Translations under genes and position numbers: made by a program
The notes under the pieces: generated by a model
Told to the model about the DNA's origin: nothing
What the model saw: only the letters and a program-made list of their open reading frames with translations
Database searches by the model: none
DNA from: Haemophilus sp. C1
GTDB taxonomy: Bacteria > Pseudomonadota > Gammaproteobacteria > Enterobacterales > Pasteurellaceae
Direction of reading: 5' to 3'
Length of the DNA stretch: 41,158 nucleotides
NCBI RefSeq assembly: GCF_001276515.1
Contig: NZ_LDVZ01000018.1
Coordinates: 1 to 41,158, forward strand
Shown: positions 7,729 to 17,616 of the stretch, one piece after another
How the letters are laid out: each line of letters starts with the position of its first letter
Position numbering within the stretch: position 1 is the first letter of the stretch

Positions 7729-8325
7729 ATGAGTGAAAAATTAGGTTGGAGGATTTTTTGGAGTATTATTGTTTTATTGGGACTGGCGTCAATTGGTTTG
7801 ACTATAACCGCGTATGCAACACCTGTTCCTGAAAATAGCTCAGCTATGTTGGAGGCGGCAAAGATATTTTTTCTTTGTCTTGGTGGTAGTGGGGTTATTT
7901 TATCTACATATTTTTCTGCTGTAAGCATATATTTTTCTTCTAAAAATATAATTTTACAAAGGAAGTTAAATATTATTGAAAACACATTTGAGCTTTTATC
8001 TCGTTGGGATGATCCTCATTTTTTAGATGCTAGAAAATGGACTAGAAAAGCAAAAGAAGAAAAGCCTGATACATCAGATAATAATTTAATAAAGAAAATT
8101 AAAGAGAATGAAGAATTAAAGCAATCTGTTGTATTGGTTCTAAATTATTTAGAGCATGTAAGATTTTCGCTAGAAACTAACAGAATAGATAGAAAGCTTT
8201 TTAAAAGAGCATTGGGTGAGACTCTTGTTGATATTGCTAAAAGATTTGAACCATATGCTGAAACATTAGGTCAGCAAAATAAAGAAGACTTAAAAGAACT
8301 AATTGGCTATCTAGAAAAAGATTAA
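7729..8325 (+). CDS. two-TM membrane protein (DUF4760-like) inserted between cas4 and cas1
   Basis: This 198-aa protein is of no Cas family. Two hydrophobic segments lie at about 9-29 (FWSIIVLLGLASIGLTITAY) and about 45-68 (IFFLCLGGSGVILSTYFSAV). They are followed by a cytosolic helical domain with RWDDPHFLDARKW, VLNYLEHVRFSLETNRID and an acidic tail. This layout (short TM pair, a W-x-x-P-x-F-x-x-A-R motif, then a helical domain with LNYLE) resembles DUF4760 proteins, which I judge from pattern only. The role is unknown; anti-phage membrane effectors can look like this. It is strongly AT-rich, has its own -10 box, and is followed by a REP-like hairpin pair. Confidence 0.6.
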   Translation: MSEKLGWRIFWSIIVLLGLASIGLTITAYATPVPENSSAMLEAAKIFFLCLGGSGVILSTYFSAVSIYFSSKNIILQRKLNIIENTFELLSRWDDPHFLDARKWTRKAKEEKPDTSDNNLIKKIKENEELKQSVVLVLNYLEHVRFSLETNRIDRKLFKRALGETLVDIAKRFEPYAETLGQQNKEDLKELIGYLEKD

Positions 8326-8331
8326 GTATCC

Positions 8332-8458
8332 ATAGGCTGGGTTAGTCACAGGCATAACCAACAAAATGCTGGAATATCCAGTCAAGGCGATCTGAAAACA
8401 ATATTTTGGAGACTGAATCGTTTCGTTGGGTTACGGCGTTCCGCCTAACCCAACCTAC
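8332..8458. repeat. second REP-like hairpin pair, upstream of cas1
   Basis: The right hairpin is GTTGGGTTA (8425-8433), a bulged C, GGCG, loop TTC, CGCC, TAACCCAAC (8446-8454), then CTAC: a GTAG-footed REP read on the minus strand. A degenerate inverted partner starts at about 8332 with ATAGGCTGGGTTAG and closes with CATAACCAAC. Like the 6229 pair it borders one of the cargo genes. Confidence 0.5.
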
Positions 8459-8499
8459 CGGTCATTTTCAGGTAGCCCAAGAAACCTGTTAAAACTCAA

Positions 8500-8508
8500 A
8501 AGTGCGGT
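8500..8508 (+). repeat. Haemophilus uptake signal upstream of cas1
   Basis: AAGTGCGGT with flanking CAAAAC-type bases lies in the cas1 leader. A Haemophilus signal in this Neisseria-like locus suggests local repair or long residence. Confidence 0.7.
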
Positions 8509-8529
8509 CAAAACCCAAGGAGTTTCCCC

Positions 8530-9542
8530 ATGCGCAAACTGCAAAACACGCTCTACATCACCACCCAAGGCAGTTATTTGCATAAAGAGCGGGAGACGCT
8601 GGTGGTGGAGCAGGAGCGTAAGAAGGTGGCGCAGTTGTCGGTGCATTCCATCGGGCATATTTTCTGTTTTGGGAATGTGTTGGTGTCGCCGTTTTTGCTA
8701 GGGTTTTGCGGCGAAAATAATGTGAATTTGGCGTTCTTTACCGAAAACGGACGTTATTTGGGGCGGCTTCAGGGGCGGCAGAGCGGCAATGTGCTGCTGC
8801 GTCGGGCGCAGTATCGGATGTCGGAGCGAAATCCCGTGCCGATTGCGCGCAATATCATTGCGGCGAAGATTCAGGCGAGTAAGCGGGTGCTTCAGCGGCA
8901 GATTCGCAATTATGGTGAGAATGCGGCGATTCAAAGTGCGGTCGATGCTTTGAACATTTCGCTGCGGCAGTTGAAGGGCGCGGCGGAGCTGGACGTGGTG
9001 CGCGGTATTGAGGGCGATGCGGCGGCGCGTTATTTTGGTGTATTCGGGCAGCTTTTGAGCGAAAAAAGCGGCTTTACTTTTGACGGGCGCAACCGCCGTC
9101 CGCCCAGAGATGGGGTGAATGCGCTGTTATCGTTTGTATACAGCATCTTGGGCAAGGACATCAGCGGCGCGCTGCAAGGCGTGGAGCTTGATCCGCAGGT
9201 GGGCTTTCTGCACGCCGACCGTCCGGGGCGCGACAGTCTGGCGCAGGATATTTTGGAAGAATTCCGCGCATGGTGGGCGGATAGGTTGGTGCTGTCGTTG
9301 ATTAACCGCGGGCAAATCAAACCGCAGGATTTTGTTACCGAGGCAAGTAGCGCGGTGAGCTTGAAAGCGGAGGCGCGTAAGCTGTTGTTTCAATCGTTGC
9401 AGGCGAAAAAACAGGAAAAAATTGTGCATCCGTTTTGGGTGAAGAAGTGGAAATCGGGCTGCTGCCGTATATTCAGGCCATGCTGTTGGCGCGCCACTTA
9501 CGCGGAGATTTAGCGGAATACCCGCCGTTTTTGATGAGGTAA
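8530..9542 (+). pseudogene. cas1: cas1 (integrase), one-base frameshift near the 3' end
   Basis: Type I-C Cas1 with Cas2 inserts spacers. The frame begins MRKLQNTLYITTQGSYLHKE and retains the catalytic region: DVVRGIEGDAAARYFGVF (Glu), GFLHADRPGRDSLAQDILEE (His and acidic residue). At HPF (9425-9436) the expected frame needs five Ts but four are present (9433-9436). The ORF then reads [10 protein letters not shown] and stops at 9511-9513 (327 aa). Adding one T restores [21 protein letters not shown] and a stop at 9540-9542, four bases before cas2. The native length would be about 337 aa. The lesion replaces roughly the last 35 residues, so residual activity cannot be excluded, but loss is likely. 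Uptake signal AAGTGCGGT occurs at 8934-8942. Confidence 0.9.
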
Positions 9543-9545
9543 GTT

Positions 9546-9839
9546 ATGTTAATGCTGATTACTTACGATATTTCTTTTGACGATCCAAACGGACAGGCGC
9601 GATTGCGCCGCATAGCAAAACATTGCTTAGATTACGGCGTGCGGGCGCAATATTCGGTATTTGAGTGCGATGTTACACCAGACCAATGGGTAACATTGAA
9701 AAATAAGTTATTAGAAACCTACGATCCTCAATGTGACAGCTTGCGTTTTTATCATTTAGGCAGCAAGTGGCGTAATAAAGTGGAACATCATGGCGCAAAA
9801 CCGGCTGTTGATATATTTAAAGATGTACTTGTCATTTAG
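9546..9839 (+). CDS. cas2: Cas2, adaptation subunit
   Basis: The 97-aa protein is a standard ferredoxin-like Cas2 that bridges two Cas1 dimers. It begins MLMLITYDISFDDPNGQARL, with the metal-associated Asp in ITYD, and has the helix-2/strand motif RAQYSVFECDVTP. The end, RNKVEHHGAKPAVDI and FKDVLVI, is typical of type I-C Cas2. It lies four bases after the restored cas1 stop and 191 bases before the first CRISPR repeat. The frame is intact. It is less GC-rich than the other cas genes. Confidence 0.95.
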   Translation: MLMLITYDISFDDPNGQARLRRIAKHCLDYGVRAQYSVFECDVTPDQWVTLKNKLLETYDPQCDSLRFYHLGSKWRNKVEHHGAKPAVDIFKDVLVI

Positions 9840-10030
9840 TTCGCTAACCTATTGTTCTCATTAAAACCCTGATAGGGTAGCGATCCTTATTTTCTTTAAC
9901 AATTTGAATAAGTTAATCTATTTGTATAACGGCGGTATGACCGTTATACTTATTAAACTCCTTATCATAAAATCAGTTAGCGAAATACAGTGTTTAATAC
10001 GCTGATTTTTCTTGCTTTTTTATGTAGGGA
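9840..10030 (+). promoter_or_regulatory. CRISPR leader with a strong inverted repeat
   Basis: The AT-rich 191-base gap between cas2 and the first repeat is the expected leader. It contains a perfect 9-bp inverted repeat GTATAACGG / CCGTTATAC (9924-9932, 9941-9949) with an 8-nt loop. A second, widely spaced 9-bp pair is TTCGCTAAC (9840-9848) and GTTAGCGAA (9976-9984). A small ACCCT/AGGGT hairpin lies at 9866-9878. Which of these is used by the integrase, if any, is unknown. Confidence 0.6.
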
Positions 10031-10369
10031 GCAGCCGCCTCCGCGCGGCTGTGTGTTGAAACTATCGATATGGAATCTGAATTGCCAATCAATAAATGCA
10101 GCCGCCTCGCGCGGCTGTGTGTTGAAACTCGTTTAAAAGATATTAATACACAAATGCAACTTAGCAGCCGCCTCCGCGCGGCTGTGTGTTGAAACCGCGA
10201 TTTAAAACTCGCTCACACATACTGTTACTGCAGCTGCCTCCGAGCGGCTGTGTGTTGAAACACCAAAGGCCAATATTCTCACTGCGAGATTGCCAGCGGG
10301 CACCTCTGCGCGGCTGCGTGTTGAAACTGTAATCACAATCAAGTTACCGTCATTAATATGGGCAGCTGC
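10031..10369 (+). CRISPR. short, decaying type I-C CRISPR array (5 repeats + truncated sixth)
   Basis: The 32-nt repeat begins GCAGCCGCC and ends GTGTGTTGAAAC; its arms CAGCCGC/GCGGCTG form a 7-bp stem, and TTGAAAC is the expected handle end. Repeats are at 10031-10062, 10098-10128 (one C deleted), 10164-10195, 10230-10261 (two changes, stem kept through a G-T wobble) and 10296-10327 (five changes, stem damaged). Spacers are 35, 35, 34 and 34 nt. A fifth 34-nt spacer-sized interval (10328-10361) is followed by GCAGCTGC (10362-10369), the first eight bases of the repeat-4 variant, after which similarity stops. Intact repeats lie leader-proximal and decay increases distally. Few spacers and a broken cas1 suggest adaptation has stopped. 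Confidence 0.95.
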
Positions 10370-10440
10370 GTATTTAAGTAAGGATGAAAGAAGATAAAAC
10401 GACTATGTCAGTAAATGGATAACTTAACATTTAAATACAA

Positions 10441-10477
10441 AAGAGCGGTCAAAATATAATGATTTTTGGCCGCTCTT
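10441..10477 (-). terminator. ligA terminator hairpin
   Basis: AAGAGCGG (10441-10448) pairs with CCGCTCTT (10470-10477), and CAAAA/TTTTG extends the stem across a G-T wobble. On the minus strand a TTTTG tract follows. It lies just past the ligA stop and also closes the CRISPR region. Between the array and this hairpin (10370-10440) I see nothing else. Confidence 0.65.
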
Positions 10478-10498
10478 GTTTATACGATTTGAATTCAA

Positions 10499-12589
<2,091 letters not shown>

Positions 12590-12627
12590 CAATAAAGATA
12601 AAAGTGCGGTAAATTTAAGGTATGAAT

Positions 12628-13614
12628 TTACACGCGAGCAAGATATGTTTGCTCTGCATTTTCATCAAAGATTTCTTGTTCTTCAGTAAGCACTATGCCT
12701 TGTAAATCTTCGGCCAATGTATGCGCAGCGCGAATCATCATTCGTAAATTGGCGAGATTATTACCTGGTGATGGCAGTTGCATAAAGAATACAATTCCCA
12801 TCGTGCTAAAATCCACTAAGTTGTAAGCATCAAATGTTCCTGGTTGCTCTAAATTTGCCACGCTAAAGAGAACGGGGCTTGCCACACTTAAATCTAAGTG
12901 GCGGTGATACATTTCATCCTCACCCAAGATAAACCCTAGGTTTTCAAGTGCTTGTACTAATTTCGCACCATTGAATTGATCGCTAGATTTTGGAATAAGA
13001 TAAAGTTGAATATAGCCAGTTTTTTGTTTCGGTTTAGCTGTTGTTTCTGCTTTGGGTTCATTAAAAGAGACGTTGTAGTCCACTTGACGTTCTTCGTGAG
13101 CTAATTCCGCAAGTTGTGCTCTTAATTCTTGTGATGACGAATTAATTCCATCGAAACTAGCATTTTGGCTTTGTTCTTCAATTTGTTCCAATGTCATATT
13201 CGCAACGCTATTTGATGTCGGCATATCATATTGTGGTTGAGTCGGCTTTAACGGCTCAGAACGATGATTTCCCATATCATAAACAGGTTGAACATTTGGA
13301 ATCGAAATCTTAATATCATCGACGCTTTTTTCACTTTGTCTATAATCAACAGGTTCTTGATTTACTGTTGCATTAGGCATGACTTGATGACGAATTGGGG
13401 CATTTGCTTGCGCTGTAGTGACGTGAGATAAATTAGCATTTGTTGGTTGCGTTTCTTCTTGCGTATGGGATCTTTGCACATGAGAAGTGCGGTCAAATTT
13501 ATTGGCTTTATCAAAATATTTTGATTTCTCACGACGATTTGACCATAATCCGTGCACGATTAAGGCAACAAGTGCCAAAATGCCCACAATAATCAAAATT
13601 GTATTTAAATCCAT
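12628..13614 (-). CDS. zipA: cell division protein ZipA
   Basis: ZipA (328 aa) tethers FtsZ to the inner membrane during septum formation. It has a single N-terminal TM anchor (about residues 5-24, [19 protein letters not shown]) followed by basic residues. A long Gln/Pro/Asn-rich linker spans about residues 30-190. The FtsZ-binding domain starts at about residue 195 with [19 protein letters not shown] and includes [25 protein letters not shown] ribosome site precedes the ATG. The order zipA-ligA is conserved in gammaproteobacteria, and cysZ is divergent upstream. Confidence 0.97.
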   Translation of the reverse strand: MDLNTILIIVGILALVALIVHGLWSNRREKSKYFDKANKFDRTSHVQRSHTQEETQPTNANLSHVTTAQANAPIRHQVMPNATVNQEPVDYRQSEKSVDDIKISIPNVQPVYDMGNHRSEPLKPTQPQYDMPTSNSVANMTLEQIEEQSQNASFDGINSSSQELRAQLAELAHEERQVDYNVSFNEPKAETTAKPKQKTGYIQLYLIPKSSDQFNGAKLVQALENLGFILGEDEMYHRHLDLSVASPVLFSVANLEQPGTFDAYNLVDFSTMGIVFFMQLPSPGNNLANLRMMIRAAHTLAEDLQGIVLTEEQEIFDENAEQTYLARV

Positions 13615-13766
13615 CTTTATTCCTTACGCGTGCTAGTCCAGCGAGAATGCTATTAATGGCGCTAATCCTACCATATTTCAGTAGGTGAAAAAATACTTCA
13701 ATGCGTGGAATTTTAAGGGAAAAGAGCGGTCTGTTTTAGGCGTATTTTTATTGAAAGGAAAGAAAA

Positions 13767-14585
13767 ATGTTGAACCCCAATGAATTAAAATCTGGTTTCC
13801 ATTATTTTGTAATGGGCTGGCATTACATCACACAAAAAGGTTTGCGTCGGTTTGTTATTATTCCTATTTTGCTCAATACCGTTTTACTTTGTGGTTTATT
13901 TTGGCTTTTTATTAGTCAAATCACCAGTGCGATTGATTGGGTGATGAATTTTATTCCAGACTGGCTGAGTTTTCTCAGTGTAATTTTGTTAACTCTGTCG
14001 ATTTTAACGATTTTATTGCTCTTTTATTTTACTTTCACCACACTTTCTGGCTTTATCGCTGCCCCTTTTAATGGCTTGCTAGCGGAAAAAGTAGAAAAAA
14101 TGCTGACAGGTGAAAATATTAATGATGATAGTCTCGTGGATGTAATGAGGGATGTGCCTCGTATGCTTGCTCGAGAGTGGCAAAAATTACGTTATAGCCT
14201 ACCAAAAATTATCGCTTTGTTTTTACTGAGTTTTATTCCTTTGGTTGGACAAACCATCGTGCCTATACTAACTTTCTTGTTCACTTGTTGGATGATGGCA
14301 ATTCAATATTGTGATTATCCTTTTGATAATCATAAAGTCTCTTTCGATATCATGAAAAATGCGCTTGGCAATCAAAGAACCCAAAGTTTAACTTTTGGTG
14401 GATTAGTAACTTGTTGCACATTTGTACCTGTGATTAATTTATTAATTATGCCTGTTGCAGTATGTGGTGCGACGGTGATGTGGGTGGAAAATTATCGTAA
14501 TGGCTTACGCTTTAATATGAATAGCCCTTCCTCCGCTCAAACAGGGCTTGAAGTTCGTTCACAAAATACAGGGATTGTTAAATAG
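13767..14585 (+). CDS. cysZ: sulfate transporter CysZ
   Basis: This 272-aa integral membrane protein imports sulfate for cysteine synthesis. It begins [20 protein letters not shown] and has four or more hydrophobic segments (about 28-50, 66-95, 150-178, 210-245), with the conserved [13 protein letters not shown] after the second. AAAGGAAAG lies before the ATG. The next gene on the strand is cysK, matching its pathway. The C-terminal tail is polar, as in other Pasteurellaceae. Confidence 0.95.
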   Translation: MLNPNELKSGFHYFVMGWHYITQKGLRRFVIIPILLNTVLLCGLFWLFISQITSAIDWVMNFIPDWLSFLSVILLTLSILTILLLFYFTFTTLSGFIAAPFNGLLAEKVEKMLTGENINDDSLVDVMRDVPRMLAREWQKLRYSLPKIIALFLLSFIPLVGQTIVPILTFLFTCWMMAIQYCDYPFDNHKVSFDIMKNALGNQRTQSLTFGGLVTCCTFVPVINLLIMPVAVCGATVMWVENYRNGLRFNMNSPSSAQTGLEVRSQNTGIVK

Positions 14586-14684
14586 CTTACGGTTATAAAA
14601 TAGATCAAATAACTATTTTTTTAATCAAAAGTGCGGTGCTATAAATAAACCAACACTAACGAAGTCCAATGAAAGGAAAATATT

Positions 14685-15635
14685 ATGACAATTTATGCAG
14701 ACAATTCTTATTCTATCGGAAATACGCCACTTGTGCGTTTAAAACATTTTGGTCATAACGGCAATGTGGTCGTGAAAATTGAGGGACGCAATCCAAGCTA
14801 CAGCGTAAAATGCCGTATTGGGGCGAATATGGTGTGGCAAGCTGAAAAAGATGGCACGCTCACGAAAGGAAAAGAAATTGTAGATGCAACGAGCGGTAAC
14901 ACAGGTATCGCTTTGGCTTATGTTGCTGCCGCTAGAGGTTATAAAATCACGCTCACCATGCCGGAAACAATGAGTCTGGAAAGAAAACGCTTATTGCGCG
15001 GATTAGGTGTGAATTTAGTGCTTACCGAAGGCACAAAAGGAATGAAAGGCGCGATTGCGAAAGCAGAAGAAATTGTTGCTTCTGATCCAAGCCGCTATGT
15101 CATGCTTAAACAATTTGAAAATCCAGCCAACCCACAAATTCATCGAGAAACAACAGGCCCTGAAATTTGGAAAGATACGGATGGCAAAGTCGATGTTGTT
15201 GTTGCTGGCGTAGGAACAGGCGGCACCATTACGGGGATTTCTCGCGCGATTAAATTAGATTTTGGTAAACAAATCACTTCTGTTGCGGTTGAGCCAGTGG
15301 AATCTCCTGTAATTACTCAAACTTTAGCGGGCGAAGAAGCAAAACCTGGCCCACACAAAATTCAAGGAATCGGTGCAGGTTTTATTCCAAAAAATTTAGA
15401 TTTATCTATTATTGATCGCGTAGAAACTGTTGATAGTGATACCGCACTTGCCACAGCTCGTCGCTTAATGGCGGAAGAAGGCATTCTTGCAGGTATTTCA
15501 TCTGGTGCAGCTGTTGCAGCCGCAGATCGTTTAGCTAAATTACCAGAATTTGCTGATAAACTCATTGTTGTTATTTTGCCTTCAGCTTCTGAGCGCTATT
15601 TAAGCACTGCACTGTTTGAAGGGATTGAGGGATAA
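14685..15635 (+). CDS. cysK: cysteine synthase A (O-acetylserine sulfhydrylase)
   Basis: The 316-aa PLP enzyme converts O-acetylserine and sulfide to cysteine. The PLP lysine lies in [14 protein letters not shown] (about residue 42). The substrate loop TSGNTGIAL (about 69-77) and the phosphate-binding VGTGGTITG (about 176-184) are intact, as is the C-terminal SSGAAVAAA segment. GAAAGGAAAA precedes the ATG. It lies 99 bases downstream of cysZ with an uptake signal in between, and ends before a USS-based terminator. Confidence 0.98.
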   Translation: MTIYADNSYSIGNTPLVRLKHFGHNGNVVVKIEGRNPSYSVKCRIGANMVWQAEKDGTLTKGKEIVDATSGNTGIALAYVAAARGYKITLTMPETMSLERKRLLRGLGVNLVLTEGTKGMKGAIAKAEEIVASDPSRYVMLKQFENPANPQIHRETTGPEIWKDTDGKVDVVVAGVGTGGTITGISRAIKLDFGKQITSVAVEPVESPVITQTLAGEEAKPGPHKIQGIGAGFIPKNLDLSIIDRVETVDSDTALATARRLMAEEGILAGISSGAAVAAADRLAKLPEFADKLIVVILPSASERYLSTALFEGIEG

Positions 15636-15646
15636 ACAAAAAAGAA

Positions 15647-15676
15647 AAAAGTGCGGTGAATTTTCACCGCACTTTT
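15647..15676 (+). terminator. cysK terminator made of two opposed uptake signals
   Basis: A 14-bp perfect stem AAAAGTGCGGTGAA / TTCACCGCACTTTT with a 2-nt loop ends in a T-run, so it works on both strands. It may also stop the minus-strand accessory operon arriving from the right. Confidence 0.85.
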
Positions 15677-15776
15677 ACCTAGACCAAAGGAGTTCAATCT
15701 GAATGATATCAGATTGGTGAGAATTATAGCGAACGAGATTGCAAGGTTGGTTCGCAAATTACAGTAAGAAATAAAT

Positions 15777-16433
15777 TTACTTTACAACTGGGTAAAAAGG
15801 TTTTCCCCAACTTGGCTCAGAATCATTACGCAACATAATTTTTACCATTGCTGGTACGAATAATGACAGTAATGCACAGGCGTCTTCTAGCTGTTTGCGG
15901 TTGGTACTACTTTCATAAGTAGCTCCGCCATGTATAAGCTGATTTCTCAATGTGTATAAATGCCCAAATACCACTTCCAATACTGCTGCTGTTTTCTGTT
16001 CTTCAAAAGCAAAATGGGCTTTTTTCTTCGCTGCAGAAAACATTGCTTTCCATTCTTTTCCTGCTAATAGATCATTATGAGCATCCCAAAATGGTTGGAA
16101 TGTATAAGGCGTATCCAGTAGAGTTTTCACTGTCCCAGGAAATTCATCCCAAATAATTCCATAAAGTAGATGTTCAGAATCCAATTCACAAAGGCGAGTA
16201 ATAAATTGATGAAATACCTTACGTTCAATTTCTTCTTTACTTAACTCATCGGCATAGGCTGCATTAAAGGCAATCCAAAGTGCGATAAATTTGAAATCTA
16301 AATTGTCTTCTTCATTGGCTTTTTTCAACCAGCTTAATGTACGGTGCATTTTTAAGCGAAAGTTATCGTTAAAGGTATCACGATTTTCTTTGTAATAAGT
16401 AGTCAAATTTTCTTGTTTGTCTGCAAGTGACAT
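15777..16433 (-). CDS. HEPN-like protein, last gene of the accessory operon
   Basis: The 218-aa protein starts at MSLADKQENLTTYYKENRD; the longer frame to 16535 adds 34 residues that do not look coding. It is helical throughout. Near the C-terminus LYTLRNQLIHGGATYES contains R-N-x-x-x-H, the R-X4-H ribonuclease signature of HEPN domains; WIAFNAAY in the N-terminal half is also usual in Apea-like HEPN proteins. HEPN proteins act as RNA-cleaving toxins or abortive-infection effectors. It is downstream of the SUKH gene, and the spacing (118 bases) is looser than elsewhere in the operon, so it may be a separate module. No partner antitoxin is recognised. Confidence 0.6.
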   Translation of the reverse strand: MSLADKQENLTTYYKENRDTFNDNFRLKMHRTLSWLKKANEEDNLDFKFIALWIAFNAAYADELSKEEIERKVFHQFITRLCELDSEHLLYGIIWDEFPGTVKTLLDTPYTFQPFWDAHNDLLAGKEWKAMFSAAKKKAHFAFEEQKTAAVLEVVFGHLYTLRNQLIHGGATYESSTNRKQLEDACALLSLFVPAMVKIMLRNDSEPSWGKPFYPVVK

Positions 16434-16551
16434 AATAGGCTCGAATATAATCAATATTGAGCCATTATGGTATAGATTGGTGGGTTTGTAAATTTTAGAA
16501 GAAAACCGACTGCTAGGGTCAGTTTGGGGAAGCATAGTAAATTAAAGTTAT

Positions 16552-16959
16552 TTAGCCAAAGAGTAATGAAATTAAAAATTCTTCCAGATTAGATTTAATT
16601 TCTTTCACTACACCACCATTTGGAGAAGCCCAAATTAATATAGTTTTAGCATGATTATCATAAAGATAAAAATGTCCATCCCCAATATCTGAAATAGGAA
16701 CAGATGACGCAGGAAAATTAGCTTCATCTCTCATTTCAGGTAGTATTTTATAAAGACTTAAATAAGATGTATTTTTTACACCTAAACCATAAATTTCCGT
16801 TGACTCCAAAGAAATAACGCCACAAGTAGAAAGATAGGATTTATATTCATTGGAAAATGAGATATTAAGAGCTTTTTCTGCTTGATTAATTGTTTCTTCT
16901 GTTACTGGACGAATTAATGCGTCAGTGTTTTTTAATTTTTCAATAAGTTTATTCATCAT
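16552..16959 (-). CDS. SUKH (SMI1/KNR4) family immunity-like protein
   Basis: This 135-aa protein has the SMI1/KNR4 pattern: INQAEKALNISFSNEYKSYL near the N-terminus, an ISLESTEIYGLG strand, VPISDIGDGHFYLYD in the middle and ILIWASPNGGVVKEI at the end. SUKH proteins are among the commonest immunity proteins for nuclease toxins. It begins seven bases after the LHH nuclease gene on the same strand, the usual toxin-then-immunity order, so the simplest reading is that it neutralises that nuclease. Start: either of the two adjacent ATGs. Confidence 0.8.
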   Translation of the reverse strand: MMNKLIEKLKNTDALIRPVTEETINQAEKALNISFSNEYKSYLSTCGVISLESTEIYGLGVKNTSYLSLYKILPEMRDEANFPASSVPISDIGDGHFYLYDNHAKTILIWASPNGGVVKEIKSNLEEFLISLLFG

Positions 16960-16965
16960 CGTTCC

Positions 16966-17607
16966 TTATGCATTCATTTCAGATTTGATTTGTTCAGCTC
17001 TTGCTTTCCAGTGTTCAGCACGTTCTTTAGCAAAATCTTCCCGATTAATTTCTGATTCTTTTTGTTTATTGTGTAACACGGTATCATTGCCTTTTCCACG
17101 ATGCTCATCACGTGTCAATTCAGCTAAAGGCGAATCCATTTTTTGCCCTACGTGGTGCAATTCTATTGGATTTCCGTCTTTATCTAGTGGTGCAAGCCCC
17201 TGTTCCATTCGTTCAAGATTTGTTCTTCCGAAGTCATCCTCTTGTTTCAAATCAATATCATTCTTTGTCAATGCATCACGTCCATTTACTTCTTTTGGTG
17301 TTAAATCTGCATTTTCATAAATTTCTTTTTCTTCCTCACTTCCGATATTCTCAATAACTGAATCAGGATATCCTTGCTCCTTTAAATCTTCCTTAGATTC
17401 TTCTGAAAGTGGAGTTAATTCCTTTTTTACATCACTTTTACTCTCTAAAGGTAGATCTTCTACTTTTGGTAAAGGTTTAATCTCTTTTGACGGATTTTCT
17501 TCACCTCCAAGTGGCGGCAAATCTTTAACCTCTGGCATTTTTAAAGAATTATCTTTAGTGCTTTCTACAGATGGCTGAATATCCGAAGGCTTAAAATTCT
17601 CTAACAT
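16966..17607 (-). CDS. LHH-type HNH/Endo VII nuclease with acidic, proline-rich N-terminus
   Basis: The C-terminal half of this 213-aa protein (about 110-213) reads GRTNLERMEQGLAPLDKDGN, then IELHHVGQKMDSPLAELT and EHRGKGNDTVLH: the LHH motif and downstream His of the LHH family of HNH nucleases, common as toxin tips. The first ~100 residues are low-complexity, acidic and Pro/Lys-rich (PLGGEE, LPKVEDLPLE) with no signal peptide, RHS or haemagglutinin repeats. It is therefore a small free-standing nuclease rather than the tail of a large polymorphic toxin. It sits between the HerA-like ATPase (nine bases upstream) and the SUKH gene. Its target could be incoming DNA or a neighbouring cell; this is inference. 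Confidence 0.75.
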   Translation of the reverse strand: MLENFKPSDIQPSVESTKDNSLKMPEVKDLPPLGGEENPSKEIKPLPKVEDLPLESKSDVKKELTPLSEESKEDLKEQGYPDSVIENIGSEEEKEIYENADLTPKEVNGRDALTKNDIDLKQEDDFGRTNLERMEQGLAPLDKDGNPIELHHVGQKMDSPLAELTRDEHRGKGNDTVLHNKQKESEINREDFAKERAEHWKARAEQIKSEMNA

Positions 17608-17616
17608 AATAGTCCC

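Noticed and set aside
8426..8701. 91-codon open frame over the cas1 start
   Set aside because: Out-of-frame shadow of cas1 running through a REP-like hairpin; composition not protein-like.
9433..9436. Phase variation of cas1 through its T-run
   Set aside because: Four to five Ts is too short for programmed slippage; a simple deletion is more likely.
16434..16535. N-terminal extension of the HEPN-like gene
   Set aside because: Residues before MSLADKQ are not coding in character and lack a ribosome site.
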